Under the pieces are notes generated by a model, which had not been told where the DNA came from, searched no databases, and saw only the letters and a list, made by a program, of their open reading frames with translations. From Jannaschia marina (GTDB taxonomy: Bacteria > Pseudomonadota > Alphaproteobacteria > Rhodobacterales > Rhodobacteraceae): a DNA stretch of 64,000 bases. The stretch is from NCBI RefSeq assembly GCF_013404595.1, contig NZ_JABVAX010000002.1, positions 372,001 through 436,000 of the forward strand, read 5' to 3'. A program made the translations under genes and the position numbers. Positions 47,694-56,745 of this stretch are shown here, piece after piece; position 1 is the first letter of the stretch, and each line of letters starts with the position of its first letter.

Positions 47694-48221
47694 CTACCCG
47701 TGCAGGACGCTCGAGTTCAGGTTGACCCACATGCCCCACATCGAGGTGACGAAGATCGACACGATCCCGACCATCTGGATCCAGCGGCGGGTGCGGAAGA
47801 GGAGGTTGCCGAGGTCCGGCGCGTCGAGGCCGTCGACCTGCCGGGCCGCGCGCAGCGTGATCCAGCCGACGATCGACATCGGCAGCACCAGAAGCAGGAT
47901 CGCCTGGGCGAACTCGACTTCGTAGAGGAACCCGAGGAGCGCCAGCACGGTCACCAGGAAGAAGGTGAAGGCCGTGGTGATGAGCCCCGTGGCATCGGCA
48001 ATGTAGAGGAGCCGCCGGGCCTGGATATTGGCGAGGACGTGCATATCGTGGAGCGACGGCTCGTGCCCGCGGGCCGCGCGGCGGACCATGTCGAAGGGCA
48101 CCCCGATCACCCAGTGCGAGGTCGTCGACCACAGCACCGCCAGCACGATCCAGAACCAAAGGTTCGAGAACGACCGCATGTCGATGGCTTCGGTGACCAC
48201 GGTGAGGAAGTAGAGGTCCAA
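47694..48221 (-). CDS. small polytopic membrane protein (SufBCD-complex-component-labelled family)
   Basis: The product has four predicted membrane helices and a conserved N-terminus, LDLYFLTVVTEAIDMRSFSNLWFWIVLAVLWSTTSHWVIGVPFDM. I recall this sequence style from rhodobacter proteins labelled component of SufBCD complex; the label is historic and no Suf gene is nearby. The function is not established. The start is uncertain: TTG 48221 (175 residues) keeps the conserved TEAIDMRSFSN context, while ATG 48179 would give 161 residues. It is divergent from hemB. Confidence 0.65.
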   Translation of the reverse strand: MDLYFLTVVTEAIDMRSFSNLWFWIVLAVLWSTTSHWVIGVPFDMVRRAARGHEPSLHDMHVLANIQARRLLYIADATGLITTAFTFFLVTVLALLGFLYEVEFAQAILLLVLPMSIVGWITLRAARQVDGLDAPDLGNLLFRTRRWIQMVGIVSIFVTSMWGMWVNLNSSVLHG

Positions 48222-48348
48222 GGGCGTCCGGTCTTTGGTTCGGCAGGTGCCCCGGTGTCGCGTGGCGGCCGCCGAATGGCAAGGCGGGGAGCGGTTGATC
48301 GCCGGCCGCGTCCGTGCGACCGAAGGGCAAGTGTCGCAAAGGTGCATC

Positions 48349-49353
48349 ATGCCCGTTCTCCCGCCCGCTCCCTTCCCGCTGTCACGCCCGCGCCGGCTGC
48401 GCCGTACGCCCGCCCTGCGGGACCTCGTCCGCGAGGACCGGCTCTCGGTCGACGACCTGATCTGGCCGCTCTTCGTCTGCGACGGCGCGGGCGTAACGCA
48501 GGAGGTGGCCTCGATGCCCGGCGTGATCCGGCGGTCGGTCGACCTCATCGTCGAGGCGGCGGAGGAGGCGGCGGGCCTCGGCATTCCGGCGATCTGCCTC
48601 TTTCCCTACACCGACCGCGCGCTGAAGACCGACGGCTGCGAGGAGGCGTGGAACCCCGACAACCTGTCGAACCGGGCGATCCGCGCCGTGAAGGCGGCGG
48701 TGCCCGACATCGCGGTGATGACCGACGTCGCGCTCGACCCCTACAACGCGCAGGGCCACGACGGGATCGTCCGCGACGGCGAGATCGTGAACGACGAGAG
48801 CGTCGCGGCGCTCGTCAAGATGGCGCTTGCGCAGGCGGAGGCGGGGGCGGACATCCTCGGTCCCTCCGACATGATGGACGGACGCATCGGCGCGATGCGC
48901 GCGGCGCTGGAAGACGCGGGGCATACGGGCGTCACGATCATGTCCTACGCGGCGAAATACGCCTCCGCCTTCTACGGGCCCTTCCGCGACGCGGTCGGGG
49001 CCTCGGGCGCGCTGACGGGGGACAAGAAGACCTATCAGATCGACCCCCTGAACGGCGACGAAGGGCTGCGCTGCGTCGCGCGCGACCTCGCCGAGGGCGC
49101 GGACATGGTGATGGTGAAGCCCGGTCTGCCCTACCTCGACCTCTGTCGCCGCGTGAAGGATGCCTTTGCCGTGCCGACCTTCGCCTACCAGGTGTCCGGC
49201 GAATACGCGATGATCCGGGCCGCAGCCGCGAACGGCTGGATCGACGGCGAGGCTGTGATGATGGAAAGCCTGATGGCCTTCCGCCGCGCGGGCTGCGACG
49301 GGGTGCTGACCTACTTCGCGCCCGATGCCGCCCGTCGCCTCCGGGCCGGCTGA
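48349..49353 (+). CDS. hemB: delta-aminolevulinic acid dehydratase (porphobilinogen synthase)
   Basis: HemB condenses two 5-aminolevulinate molecules to porphobilinogen. The 334-residue protein has the metal-dependent family features RRLRRTPALRDLVRE, LFPYTDRALKTDGCEEAWNPDN and DVALDPYNAQGHDG. The first Schiff-base lysine is in SYAAKYASAFYGPFRDA and the active-site lysine in MVMVKPGLPYLD. The D-rich metal loop (instead of the three-cysteine zinc site) points to Mg use. The ATG is at 48349. Confidence 0.96.
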   Translation: MPVLPPAPFPLSRPRRLRRTPALRDLVREDRLSVDDLIWPLFVCDGAGVTQEVASMPGVIRRSVDLIVEAAEEAAGLGIPAICLFPYTDRALKTDGCEEAWNPDNLSNRAIRAVKAAVPDIAVMTDVALDPYNAQGHDGIVRDGEIVNDESVAALVKMALAQAEAGADILGPSDMMDGRIGAMRAALEDAGHTGVTIMSYAAKYASAFYGPFRDAVGASGALTGDKKTYQIDPLNGDEGLRCVARDLAEGADMVMVKPGLPYLDLCRRVKDAFAVPTFAYQVSGEYAMIRAAAANGWIDGEAVMMESLMAFRRAGCDGVLTYFAPDAARRLRAG

Positions 49354-49490
49354 CGAAGGCCAGGCCGCGCATGTCTTGCCGTTGCGGCAAGACGCCCCAT
49401 CTATGTCGTCAGACGCGTCCAAGGGCCCTTGCGGTGCCGTGTGGCGTGCGACCTGCCGCATCCCGCGGGCAACCTGACAGGAGAACGACC

Positions 49491-49697
49491 ATGCCCACCG
49501 GAACCGTCAAATGGTTCAACGAAACGAAAGGCTACGGCTTCATCGCGCCCGAGGGTGCGACGAAGGACGTCTTCGTCCATATCTCGGCCGTCGAGCGATC
49601 GGGGCTCACGGGCCTCGCCGAGAACCAGAAGGTGACCTTCGACATCGAGCCGGGCCGCGACGGACGGGAGATGGCGGTCAACATCGCGCTGGCCTGA
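49491..49697 (+). CDS. cold-shock domain protein (CspA family)
   Basis: The 68-residue OB-fold protein carries RNP1 KGYGFIAPE and RNP2 VFVHISAV, with the usual GTVKWFN start. It binds single-stranded RNA/DNA. The SD AGGAGAAC precedes the ATG at 49491. A tandem double hairpin starts 9 bp after the stop. Many Csp genes carry a long regulated leader; the 137-bp gap before it may hold one, but I do not see a defined thermosensor. Confidence 0.95.
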   Translation: MPTGTVKWFNETKGYGFIAPEGATKDVFVHISAVERSGLTGLAENQKVTFDIEPGRDGREMAVNIALA

Positions 49698-49705
49698 GGA
49701 GGGAC

Positions 49706-49757
49706 GAAGACCTTTCGTCGAAAGGTCTTCGAAAAAGTCTTCCCTGAAGACTTTTGC
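49706..49757. terminator. tandem double hairpin between csp and msrA
   Basis: GAAGACCTTTC/GTC/GAAAGGTCTTC (49706-49730) is followed by AAAAGTCTTC/CCT/GAAGACTTTT (49733-49755). It sits between two convergent genes and probably serves both. Confidence 0.75.
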
Positions 49758-49763
49758 CCGTGC

Positions 49764-50414
49764 CTAGACCCCTACACCGATCGGGCATGTGATGCCGGTT
49801 CCGCCGATGCCGCAGTAGCCGGCCGGGTTCTTCGACAGATACTGCTGGTGGTAATCCTCGGCCGCGTAGAAGGGCGGGGCAGGGAGGATTTCGGTCGTCA
49901 CGCTGCCGTATCCGGCCGCCCGCAGACGCTCCGCGAAGACGTCGCGTGACGTCCGGGCCGCCTCGGCCTGCGCGTCCGAATAGGTGTAGATGCCCGACCG
50001 GTATTGCGTGCCCAGGTCGTTGCCCTGCCGCATGCCCTGGGTCGGGTCGTGGCCTTCCCAGAAGACCTTGAGCAGATCGTCGTAGCCGATCTTCGCCGGA
50101 TCGTAGATCACCCGGACGACCTCGTTGTGGCCCGTGCGGCCCGAGCAGACCTCGTCGTAGGTCGCGTTCGGCGTGTAGCCGCCCGCGTAGCCCACGAGCG
50201 TCATGTGGACGCCCGGCAACTGCCAGAACATCCGCTCCACGCCCCAGAAGCAGCCCATGCCGAACATCGCCTCCTCCATGCCCTCGGGCACCGCGTTCGA
50301 GAGCGGCGTGTCGAAGACATGATGCGTCCCGGCGGTGGGAATCGGGGTGGATCGGCCGGGCAGGGCTTCGGCCTCGGCGACCATTTCGGCTTTCTTGCGC
50401 TGGAAGAACATCAT
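49764..50414 (-). CDS. msrA: peptide-methionine (S)-S-oxide reductase MsrA
   Basis: MsrA repairs methionine-S-sulfoxide. The 216-residue protein has the catalytic GCFWG motif ([14 protein letters not shown]), [28 protein letters not shown] and the [28 protein letters not shown] region. A C-terminal cysteine-containing tail ([13 protein letters not shown]) can resolve the disulfide. The ATG at 50414 follows AAAGGAGACCC. The MFS gene ends 32 bp upstream on the same strand, so the two may be cotranscribed. Confidence 0.96.
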   Translation of the reverse strand: MMFFQRKKAEMVAEAEALPGRSTPIPTAGTHHVFDTPLSNAVPEGMEEAMFGMGCFWGVERMFWQLPGVHMTLVGYAGGYTPNATYDEVCSGRTGHNEVVRVIYDPAKIGYDDLLKVFWEGHDPTQGMRQGNDLGTQYRSGIYTYSDAQAEAARTSRDVFAERLRAAGYGSVTTEILPAPPFYAAEDYHQQYLSKNPAGYCGIGGTGITCPIGVGV

Positions 50415-50446
50415 CTCGGGTCTCCTTTCGCTTTGATATGGGGTCG

Positions 50447-51673
50447 CTACTCGGCGATGGCGAGGGGGCGCGACAGGACCGTCTCCTGACCCTCGCGCGG
50501 ATGCCGGGGCACGAGGAGCGACAGGCCGAACGAGGTGCCTGCCAGCCCCGCGGCCACGGCGAAGACGGCCACGGGCGAGGCCAGCCACAGAAGCCCGAGG
50601 AGCGCGGGCAGGAAGACGGCCGCTATGTGGTTGATGGTGAAGGCGACGGCGGCGGTCGGGGCGATGTCGCCCGGGGCCGCGATCTTCTGGAAGTAGGTCT
50701 TGATGGCGAGCGCCAGGGCGAAGAACACGTTGTTCACCACGAAGAGACCGGCGGCCGTCCAGACGCCCCAGTCGAAGAGGTAGAGCCCGGCGTAGAGCAC
50801 GAAGACGGTGGTGAGGCCGCCGTATTCCACCAGCAGCGCCGCCCGTTCTCCGAAGCGGCCCACGGCACGCCCCACGAGCGGCGCGCTGACCATGTTGATG
50901 GCAAGCGTCACCATGTAGAGGAGCGTGACCTGATGGACGGGCAGGCCATAGCGCTCGACCATCATGAAGCCCGCGAAGACGACGAAGATCTGCCGCCGGG
51001 CACCCGACATGAACTGCAGGCAGTAGTAGAGCCAGTAGCGCCGCCGCAGGATCATCTTCTTGAGCTGCGGGTGCGGTGCCTCGAACTGCGGGAAGGCGAG
51101 ATGCGCGACCAGCGCGGCGAGGGCGGTGAAGCCCCCGGCGAGCCCGTAGACGAGGCCGTAGGAGAGATCGAAGGTCTCCCACGTCAGGACGATCGCGCCA
51201 TAGGCGAGGAAGGTCGCGCCGGAGCCCACGGCCAGGAGCGTGCCGAGCATCGCGGGCGCGCGGTCCTTCGGGAGCCACTGGAGCTGCAGCGACTGGTTCA
51301 CCGTCTCGTAGTAGTGGAAGCCGATGGACGACAGGAGCGTCACGAGGAGAAGCCCGCCGAGCGAGGGGAAGGCCGCCGTGAGCGCCGTGGCGACGCCGAG
51401 GAGGGCGAGCGACGTGGTGGCGACCACCTGTTCGCGCATCACCATGATGACGAGGATGACACCGACGGCCAGGAAGCCCGGGATCTCCCGCACGGTATGC
51501 AGAAGGCCGATGTCGGCCCCGTCGAACGCCGCGACCTCGACCACGAAGTTGTTGAGGAGCGCCGACCATGTGGCGAAGGCCACCGGCATGATGAAGGCGA
51601 AGAGCATCAGGAGCGCCTCGGGCCTGCGCCAGCGTGGCAACTCCTCGGCGCGGGAGAGGGGGAGGATGCGCAT
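50447..51673 (-). CDS. MFS transporter
   Basis: The 408-residue protein has twelve predicted helices and a short charged N-terminus ([20 protein letters not shown]). Recognisable are loop segments [32 protein letters not shown] and [19 protein letters not shown], which fit an MFS half-to-half layout, but motif A is not strong. The substrate is unknown. It lies between the T6SS-effector-like module (45 bp upstream) and msrA (32 bp downstream) on the same strand. Confidence 0.85.
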   Translation of the reverse strand: MRILPLSRAEELPRWRRPEALLMLFAFIMPVAFATWSALLNNFVVEVAAFDGADIGLLHTVREIPGFLAVGVILVIMVMREQVVATTSLALLGVATALTAAFPSLGGLLLVTLLSSIGFHYYETVNQSLQLQWLPKDRAPAMLGTLLAVGSGATFLAYGAIVLTWETFDLSYGLVYGLAGGFTALAALVAHLAFPQFEAPHPQLKKMILRRRYWLYYCLQFMSGARRQIFVVFAGFMMVERYGLPVHQVTLLYMVTLAINMVSAPLVGRAVGRFGERAALLVEYGGLTTVFVLYAGLYLFDWGVWTAAGLFVVNNVFFALALAIKTYFQKIAAPGDIAPTAAVAFTINHIAAVFLPALLGLLWLASPVAVFAVAAGLAGTSFGLSLLVPRHPREGQETVLSRPLAIAE

Positions 51674-51717
51674 GGCTCCGGCCTACGCCGATGGCCCTGT
51701 CTTGTCCACGGCGGGCG

Positions 51718-52257
51718 CTACTCGGGCGGGGCGTCTTCCAGCAGGACGGGCACGATGTAGCCGACATGGCGGTTGCTCGGATCCTCGGCGGCGGGCTTCA
51801 GGCGGACGTGGAGATAGCCGGAGTTGCTCCAGGCGTTCGGGCGGCCGTCGGTCCGGCCGTAGATGTAGTCGATGCTGGGCGGACCGTAGGGACTCGTCGC
51901 GGCGCGTTCCGACAGGGGCGGGATCCAGAGTGCGAGGCCGGAGGTCTGCGGGCTGCCGAAGCGGGCGATGCCGTAGCCTTCGGTACCGGCCTCGTCGTCG
52001 AAGTAGGCACCGTAGAGTGCCATATTGAACGCGGGCAGGATTTCCCCGTCGACCTCGATATCGTTGCGTTCGAGAATCACGAACTCGCCGCCGTATTCGT
52101 TGCCGAAGTAGTGGGCATGGTCGGGGACGGGCACGCCTTCCATCGGGTTCAGCCCCTCGAAGGACGGCACGCCCTCGGCGGGAGAGGGCTGTCCGAAGGT
52201 CACGAGGGCGAGCGCCAGAAGAAGCCTAGCTGCCGGGGATCTGCCATATGTCCTCAT
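51718..52257 (-). CDS. secreted protein, probable immunity protein of the T6SS-type effector
   Basis: The 179-residue product has a signal peptide ([27 protein letters not shown], cut near AEG) and a mature domain rich in Tyr/Gly/Pro ([53 protein letters not shown]). I recognise no family. It starts inside the effector gene, overlapping its 3' end by 32 bp. A periplasmic location is what an immunity protein to a periplasmic cell-wall hydrolase effector needs, so this role is inferred from position and signal peptide. Confidence 0.6.
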   Translation of the reverse strand: MRTYGRSPAARLLLALALVTFGQPSPAEGVPSFEGLNPMEGVPVPDHAHYFGNEYGGEFVILERNDIEVDGEILPAFNMALYGAYFDDEAGTEGYGIARFGSPQTSGLALWIPPLSERAATSPYGPPSIDYIYGRTDGRPNAWSNSGYLHVRLKPAAEDPSNRHVGYIVPVLLEDAPPE

Positions 52258-52912
52258 CGAAATGGTCTCCGTCTGGGTTGTAGCTCATGGTGTTCTGGAA
52301 TGGCCGGTAGTCGATGTTCGCCGCCGGGAGCATGTCGAGGTAGGGGACCGGCCCGAACCAGCTCCATTCGCCGGCGACGTTCACCTTGTAGGAGAAGTAG
52401 AGACAACTGTTGGTGCTCAGACTGTAGTGCTGGTTGGGATCGTTTCTGAAATTATCTACAAAATCGGTCGCTTTCACGTATGAGTCGCGCCCGCATGTGT
52501 GGTCGACGTTGCCGTGACAGTATGTGCCTCTGCCTGATCTTCGGGTGATTTCCCGAATGGCAACATGCAGGTTTTCTTCCGTCGGCCACCCGTTCTCTTC
52601 CAGAACAAGGCCTAAGATCGGGTAGTCCCGCACGTTTCCCTGCGCCGTCGGGTTCCCGCCCTCGACATGATAGCGCCCGTACTCGTAGTAGTGCGCCGCC
52701 GTCGGGCCGGTGCCGCCCTTGATGATCAGGACACCGGCATGACCGGCGGGGACGTAGAGATCCCCGTCGTCGTCGAACTTGTCCAGACCCCAGCCCGTCG
52801 GCGAGGTCTGCCCCTCGCGGGCGAGCGTCCCCTCGGTTCGTGCGCCGCCGCCGACCTCGATCGGGTAGAAAGGCCAGATGCAGATGATGCAGATGTCGGG
52901 CTTGCAGCTCAT
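52226..52912 (-). CDS. candidate T6SS effector with papain-like (permuted NlpC/P60-type) His/Cys core
   Basis: The 228-residue protein has no signal peptide. It has the core AGHAGVLIIKGGTGPTAAHY-YEYGRY with H58, and later HYSLSTNSCLYFSYKV with C170. This His-before-Cys order is typical of permuted NlpC/P60-like peptidase/amidase toxins with HAGVLLI-YYEYGRY sequences. The N-terminus is Cys-rich (CKPDICIICIWPF), and GC content is lower than in its neighbours. ATG 52912, not 52918, is preferred: AGGAGG is then 7 bases upstream and the start overlaps the DUF4123 stop as ATGA. No PAAR or VgrG domain is attached. Confidence 0.7.
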   Translation of the reverse strand: MSCKPDICIICIWPFYPIEVGGGARTEGTLAREGQTSPTGWGLDKFDDDGDLYVPAGHAGVLIIKGGTGPTAAHYYEYGRYHVEGGNPTAQGNVRDYPILGLVLEENGWPTEENLHVAIREITRRSGRGTYCHGNVDHTCGRDSYVKATDFVDNFRNDPNQHYSLSTNSCLYFSYKVNVAGEWSWFGPVPYLDMLPAANIDYRPFQNTMSYNPDGDHFDEDIWQIPGS

Positions 52913-53814
52913 CTCCATGCCTCCTGTCTGTCGATCATACGGGCAAGGTATCGCAGCGTCGTCGCGCGTATGAAAGGCGTGAGCGCGCGATCGGCGGCGA
53001 CGCTCCGACAGAGCCGGCAGGCGTCACTCTCGGGGGGCAGGTCGATGAGCCGCTCGAGCGTCCCGTCGCTCAGATGCGGGTTGAGCGCGGTCGCCCCGAG
53101 GAGCGGCAGGAGCCAATGATCTCCCACCATGTGCCGAAGGGCGGGCGCGACGCGGGGGCGGGCGGCGACGGATCGCGTCAGGTCCCGCAGGCCAAACGGG
53201 AGGATCGGCGGACCCGCGCGGGCGGACGGCTCCTTCAGGGTCAACTGGTGGAGCTGGCCGTCGGCCACGAAGAAGGCCGTATCGACCGGCTGGAGAAGGT
53301 TGATCGGCCAGCCGTCGATCCATGGCCCGTCGTCGAGACCGGCGATCGCGCGCCAGACGATGCCGTCCCAGAACCGCCAGAACCCCCAGTTGCCCGCGGC
53401 GTCCTGCAGGCGCAGATATCGGCGCAGGTGGCGCTTCAGATCGTCGAGAGGGAGGGCGCAGCGCAGGATCAGCCCGGTTTGCGGTCCCCACCATGTCCAG
53501 TGTGTGTCGTCGTCCGTCAGGAGCCCGCGCGTCAGATCGGAGCCCGCATCGAGCTGCACGAGCCAGGGGGCCTTGTCGCCCCATTCGTCCCGTGCATCGC
53601 CCTGGAACAGGCAGCTGTGGCTCAGGCCCGATGCTGCGAGCCCTTCGGACAGGCCGTCGATCAGTGATCCGTCGAGAACGGCGAATGTCGTGCCGCGCGT
53701 CTTCCCGAAGAGAAGGGGACGCATGGTCGGGGGCACCGTCAGGCGGTCTCCCATCGCGTTGTCGGCGGCGAAGGGGCGCAGTCCGGGATGGAGAACGAGA
53801 TCGAGGTGTCGCAT
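52909..53814 (-). CDS. DUF4123-domain T6SS effector adaptor/chaperone
   Basis: The 301-residue protein has a DUF4123 domain in its N-terminal two-thirds: TTFAVLDGSLIDGLSEGLAA, SHSCLFQGDARDEWGDKAPWLVQLD, and then LPLDDLKRHLRRYLRLQDAAGNWGFWRFWDGIVWRAI. DUF4123 proteins (Tap/TEC) load specific effectors onto VgrG in type VI secretion and are usually encoded directly before the effector. A less conserved C-terminal 100 residues follows. Its stop overlaps the effector start. I took ATG 53814 (MRHLDLVLHPG); the longer frame to 53946 has no SD. Confidence 0.85.
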   Translation of the reverse strand: MRHLDLVLHPGLRPFAADNAMGDRLTVPPTMRPLLFGKTRGTTFAVLDGSLIDGLSEGLAASGLSHSCLFQGDARDEWGDKAPWLVQLDAGSDLTRGLLTDDDTHWTWWGPQTGLILRCALPLDDLKRHLRRYLRLQDAAGNWGFWRFWDGIVWRAIAGLDDGPWIDGWPINLLQPVDTAFFVADGQLHQLTLKEPSARAGPPILPFGLRDLTRSVAARPRVAPALRHMVGDHWLLPLLGATALNPHLSDGTLERLIDLPPESDACRLCRSVAADRALTPFIRATTLRYLARMIDRQEAWR

Positions 53815-54033
53815 GTCGGCTCGTCGCGGCGTCGTGTTTCGAGGCGTGGCGGAGCGCGTGCGGACGGTCAACCGCAGGACGAGCGGCAAGTCAGGGGAAG
53901 CGGTCAGCCGCCGTGGAAACGCTCTCCGAGGGGCGGCCTCGGGCATCGAATGAATAGGATCGCGGCCCGGCGTGTTATCCTCCCGATCGGCCCCGGAGGA
54001 GGGCCTGTCGACTACTCATGAAGGGAGCCAAGC

Positions 54034-54477
54034 ATGAAAATTCTCACCCTATTCGCCGCCCTGTCCCTGGCAGCGGTGACACCGGCGCTGGCCGACGGTC
54101 ACAAGACCCCGTCCGCCGAGGGCACGTCGGTCTATTTCATCGGTCTGGCCGACGGTGACACCATCGAAAGCCCGGTGACCGTGCGTTTCGGCCTGAGCGG
54201 CATGGGGGTCGCCCCCGCCGGCACCGAGGCGGAGAACACCGGTCACCACCACCTCCTGATCAATCGCGCGCCTTTCGGCGAGGGCGAGGAGGATGAGCTG
54301 GAATACGGCATCCCGGCCGACGACAACCACATCCACTTCGGCGGCGGGCAGACCGAATACGTGCTGGAGCTGCCGCCGGGCGAGCACACGCTGCAGCTTG
54401 TCCTGGGCGACCTCAACCACGTCGCCCATGCCGACCCGATCATGAGCGAGCAGATCACGGTCACCGTCGCCGAGTAG
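54034..54477 (+). CDS. DUF4399 secreted protein
   Basis: The 147-residue protein has a signal peptide (MKILTLFAALSLAAVTPALA, cut before DGH). The DUF4399 domain is recognisable: VYFIGLADGDTIESPVTVRFGLSGMGVAPAG, GHHHLLINRAP, DNHIHFGGGQTEYVLELPPGEHTLQLVLGDLNHV. The histidine-rich motifs suggest metal binding, perhaps copper, but the function is not known. The ATG at 54034 is preceded by AAGGGAGCC. A terminator follows 21 bp after the stop. Confidence 0.88.
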   Translation: MKILTLFAALSLAAVTPALADGHKTPSAEGTSVYFIGLADGDTIESPVTVRFGLSGMGVAPAGTEAENTGHHHLLINRAPFGEGEEDELEYGIPADDNHIHFGGGQTEYVLELPPGEHTLQLVLGDLNHVAHADPIMSEQITVTVAE

Positions 54478-54498
54478 TCCGCCATTCTCTTGATAAAG

Positions 54499-54524
54499 AC
54501 GCCGCCCTGTAGCGGGCGGCGTTC
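54499..54524 (+). terminator. terminator after the DUF4399 gene
   Basis: ACGCCGCCC (54499-54507) pairs with GGGCGGCGT (54514-54522), followed by TC. It is 21 bases past the stop. Confidence 0.6.
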
Positions 54525-54570
54525 GATGTCTCACTGCCAGGCGAAACGGCCTGTCCCATGGCCCGTGTCG

Positions 54571-54966
54571 TCAGCGCAGGTTGAAGGTCCCGGAATTGCC
54601 GTTTCCGCGATCCCGTGTCAGCCGGACCTGTCCGGGGCGCAGCTCCGCAAGCTGGCAGTCGCGCCTGTTGAGGCTTTCGGGCTTCAGACCGGCCGTCCAG
54701 GTGCGGCACCAGTAGCCGCCGTCGAACGACCACGTCCCTGCAAGCGGTCCGTTTCCATAGGTGCCGCCCATCGTGCCGTCGGCGTTGAGGCGGAAGAAGC
54801 GCGCGTCGCCGTCGCTCACGTTCACGATCTTGCGGCCAACCGTTGCCGCGGAGAAGGCGGCCCCGTCGGTAACGCGGACGAAGGGCGCGTCTCCCGCGGA
54901 TGTCGTTTCGACGCAGCCGGCGATGCCGATGGCCGCGATCATCGCGATGGAAGGTGTGAGTTTCAT
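54571..54966 (-). CDS. lipoprotein of unknown function
   Basis: The 131-residue product has a lipoprotein signal peptide (MKLTPSIAMIAAIGIAGC; lipidated Cys18). A small beta-rich domain follows with FFRLNADGTMGGTYGNGPLAGTWSFDGGYWCRTW and RRDCQLAELRPGQVRLTRDRG. The G-T-W-x-x-D-G-x-x-C pattern recalls small secreted lipocalin-like or protease-inhibitor domains, but I cannot assign one. The ATG at 54966 follows GGGGACAC. It is followed on the same strand by no close gene. Confidence 0.7.
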   Translation of the reverse strand: MKLTPSIAMIAAIGIAGCVETTSAGDAPFVRVTDGAAFSAATVGRKIVNVSDGDARFFRLNADGTMGGTYGNGPLAGTWSFDGGYWCRTWTAGLKPESLNRRDCQLAELRPGQVRLTRDRGNGNSGTFNLR

Positions 54967-55062
54967 GGATGTGTCCCCTTTTCGTTGGTGCCGGCGTGGT
55001 CGCCGGTCAGCCGGACCTTCACTTTCGGACGGGGTCACGCCAACTTATCGAAACCGATACCG

Positions 55063-55800
55063 TCAGAGGTTGAGAAGGCCCGCGCGAAGGGCGATCGCGA
55101 TGGCCTGTTCGCGCGTGGCGGCGCGGAGTTTGCGCCGGGCGGAGGCGACATGGACGCGCACGGTGACCTCCGCGATGCCGAGTTTCCACGCGATCATCTC
55201 ATTGCGCAGGCCCGCCGCAAGGAACGAGAGGATGTCGCGTTCGCGCACCGAGAGGTCCGTGAATTGAAAGGGGGTGGCACCCGGGCTGCGGGACGTGTGG
55301 GGCGGCCGTATCGAATTGCCAAGGATGGCGGCGAGGATCTTGTCCGACCGGGTCGGCGGAGGTGCGTCATGGGGACGCGAGAGGGTCACGCAGATCACGC
55401 TCGGGCTGCGGGGTCGGGTCATCGCGTAGGAGTCGAGGGTCCGGTAGTCCCAGCTTACCAATTGATCTCTCAGCGACCGCGCCCGCTCGCCATCGGATCC
55501 GAAGCCAGAGATATATCCGTCCGTCATCCGGCTGACCGTCTGCCCCGCCCGCGCGGCAAGCAGGAGGCCGTCGAGCTGCACGAAGTCCTGCGCGAGATAG
55601 TCCTGAAGCCAATCGACCTGCATGGAGCTGCGGAACCACCAGGGCAGTCCCGACACACGGTCGACTTCGGCGACGTTGAGGGCATTCGCACCTTTGGCCC
55701 GAACGAAGGTATCGGCTTTCAGCCAGGCCTCGTCGTCTGATGTGGCCCCCGAAAGGGAATCGACCACATCGACGATTGCGTTCAGATCGGGTGCCGGCAT
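55063..55800 (-). CDS. LuxR-family regulator with autoinducer-binding-like domain
   Basis: The 245-residue protein has an N-terminal domain resembling the LuxR autoinducer-binding fold (about residues 10-165; SGLPWWFRSSMQVDWLQDYLAQDF). The C-terminal GerE/LuxR helix-turn-helix reads TDLSVRERDILSFLAAGLRNEMIAWKLGIAEVTVRVHVASARRKL. No luxI-type synthase is in the window, so it is an orphan regulator if it binds a signal at all. The key Trp/Tyr/Asp set of acyl-homoserine-lactone binding could not be aligned by eye. Confidence 0.85.
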   Translation of the reverse strand: MPAPDLNAIVDVVDSLSGATSDDEAWLKADTFVRAKGANALNVAEVDRVSGLPWWFRSSMQVDWLQDYLAQDFVQLDGLLLAARAGQTVSRMTDGYISGFGSDGERARSLRDQLVSWDYRTLDSYAMTRPRSPSVICVTLSRPHDAPPPTRSDKILAAILGNSIRPPHTSRSPGATPFQFTDLSVRERDILSFLAAGLRNEMIAWKLGIAEVTVRVHVASARRKLRAATREQAIAIALRAGLLNL

Positions 55801-55901
55801 TCGGGGTCTTTTCAGCGGTCGATGACCTGACCCTAGGGAAGGTGCGCCACCCTGTCACCCTTGCCCATGCGCCGCGGAAGACCCGCTGCGATCCGGAAAC
55901 G

Positions 55902-55930
55902 AAAAAGGGCCGCTCCCGAAGGCGCGGCCC
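55902..55930 (-). terminator. rpsD terminator
   Basis: On the minus strand GGGCCGC (55930-55924) pairs with GCGGCCC (55913-55907), followed by TTTTT. It is about 37 bases past the rpsD stop. Confidence 0.8.
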
Positions 55931-55966
55931 CTGCTCGTGTCGAAGGCGGGCGGACCCGCTGCGCCT

Positions 55967-56587
55967 TTAGTTCTGGGCGTAGTATTCGATGACGAGGTTC
56001 GGCTCCATGACGGCGGCGTAGGGCACGTCCGTCAGGCCCGGGGTGCGCACGAAGGTCGCCGTCAGCTTGGAGTGGTCGGCCTCGACGTAATCGGGCACGT
56101 CGCGCTCGGCCATCTGGGTGGCTTCGAGAACCAAGGCGAGCTGCTTCGACTTGTCGCGAACGGCGATCACGTCGCCTTCCTTCACGCGGTAGGAGGCGAT
56201 GTTCACCTTCTTGCCGTTCACCGTGACGTGGCCGTGGTTCACGAACTGACGCGCGGCGAAGATCGTCGGCACGAACTTGGCGCGGTAGACGACGGCGTCG
56301 AGGCGGCGCTCCAGCAGGCCTATCAGGTTCTCACCGGTGTCGCCCTTGACGCGGGCGGCCTCGGCGAAGATGCGCTTGAACTGCTTCTCGGTCAGGTCGC
56401 CGTAGTAGCCCTTGAGCTTCTGCTTGGCGCGCAGCTGAAGGCCGAAGTCCGACAGCTTGCCCTTGCGGCGCTGGCCGTGCTGGCCGGGGCCATATTCGCG
56501 GCGGTTGACGGGGCTCTTGGCGCGGCCCCAGATGTTCTCGCCCATACGGCGGTCGATCTTGTACTTGGCAGACGTGCGTTTGGTCAC
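55967..56587 (-). CDS. rpsD: 30S ribosomal protein S4
   Basis: S4 nucleates 30S assembly. The 206-residue protein has the N-terminal S4 domain ([40 protein letters not shown]) and the S4 RNA-binding motif ([35 protein letters not shown]). The start is GTG at 56587, with AAGGAG upstream; relatives also begin [10 protein letters not shown]. It is a single-gene transcription unit with its own terminator. Confidence 0.98.
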   Translation of the reverse strand: MTKRTSAKYKIDRRMGENIWGRAKSPVNRREYGPGQHGQRRKGKLSDFGLQLRAKQKLKGYYGDLTEKQFKRIFAEAARVKGDTGENLIGLLERRLDAVVYRAKFVPTIFAARQFVNHGHVTVNGKKVNIASYRVKEGDVIAVRDKSKQLALVLEATQMAERDVPDYVEADHSKLTATFVRTPGLTDVPYAAVMEPNLVIEYYAQN

Positions 56588-56745
56588 GGCTGATCTCCTT
56601 CTGTGACGCGCACCTTCGGTACGCTTTGAAGGGCGTTGTCCTCTGGGCGATCTGCGCCCTGACAGGAGTCCCCTTGCGGGGCCCACCAACACCAATGAAG
56701 CGCGCCCTTAGACCGGGGTGCGCGGGGTGTCAACACGGCGGCGGT

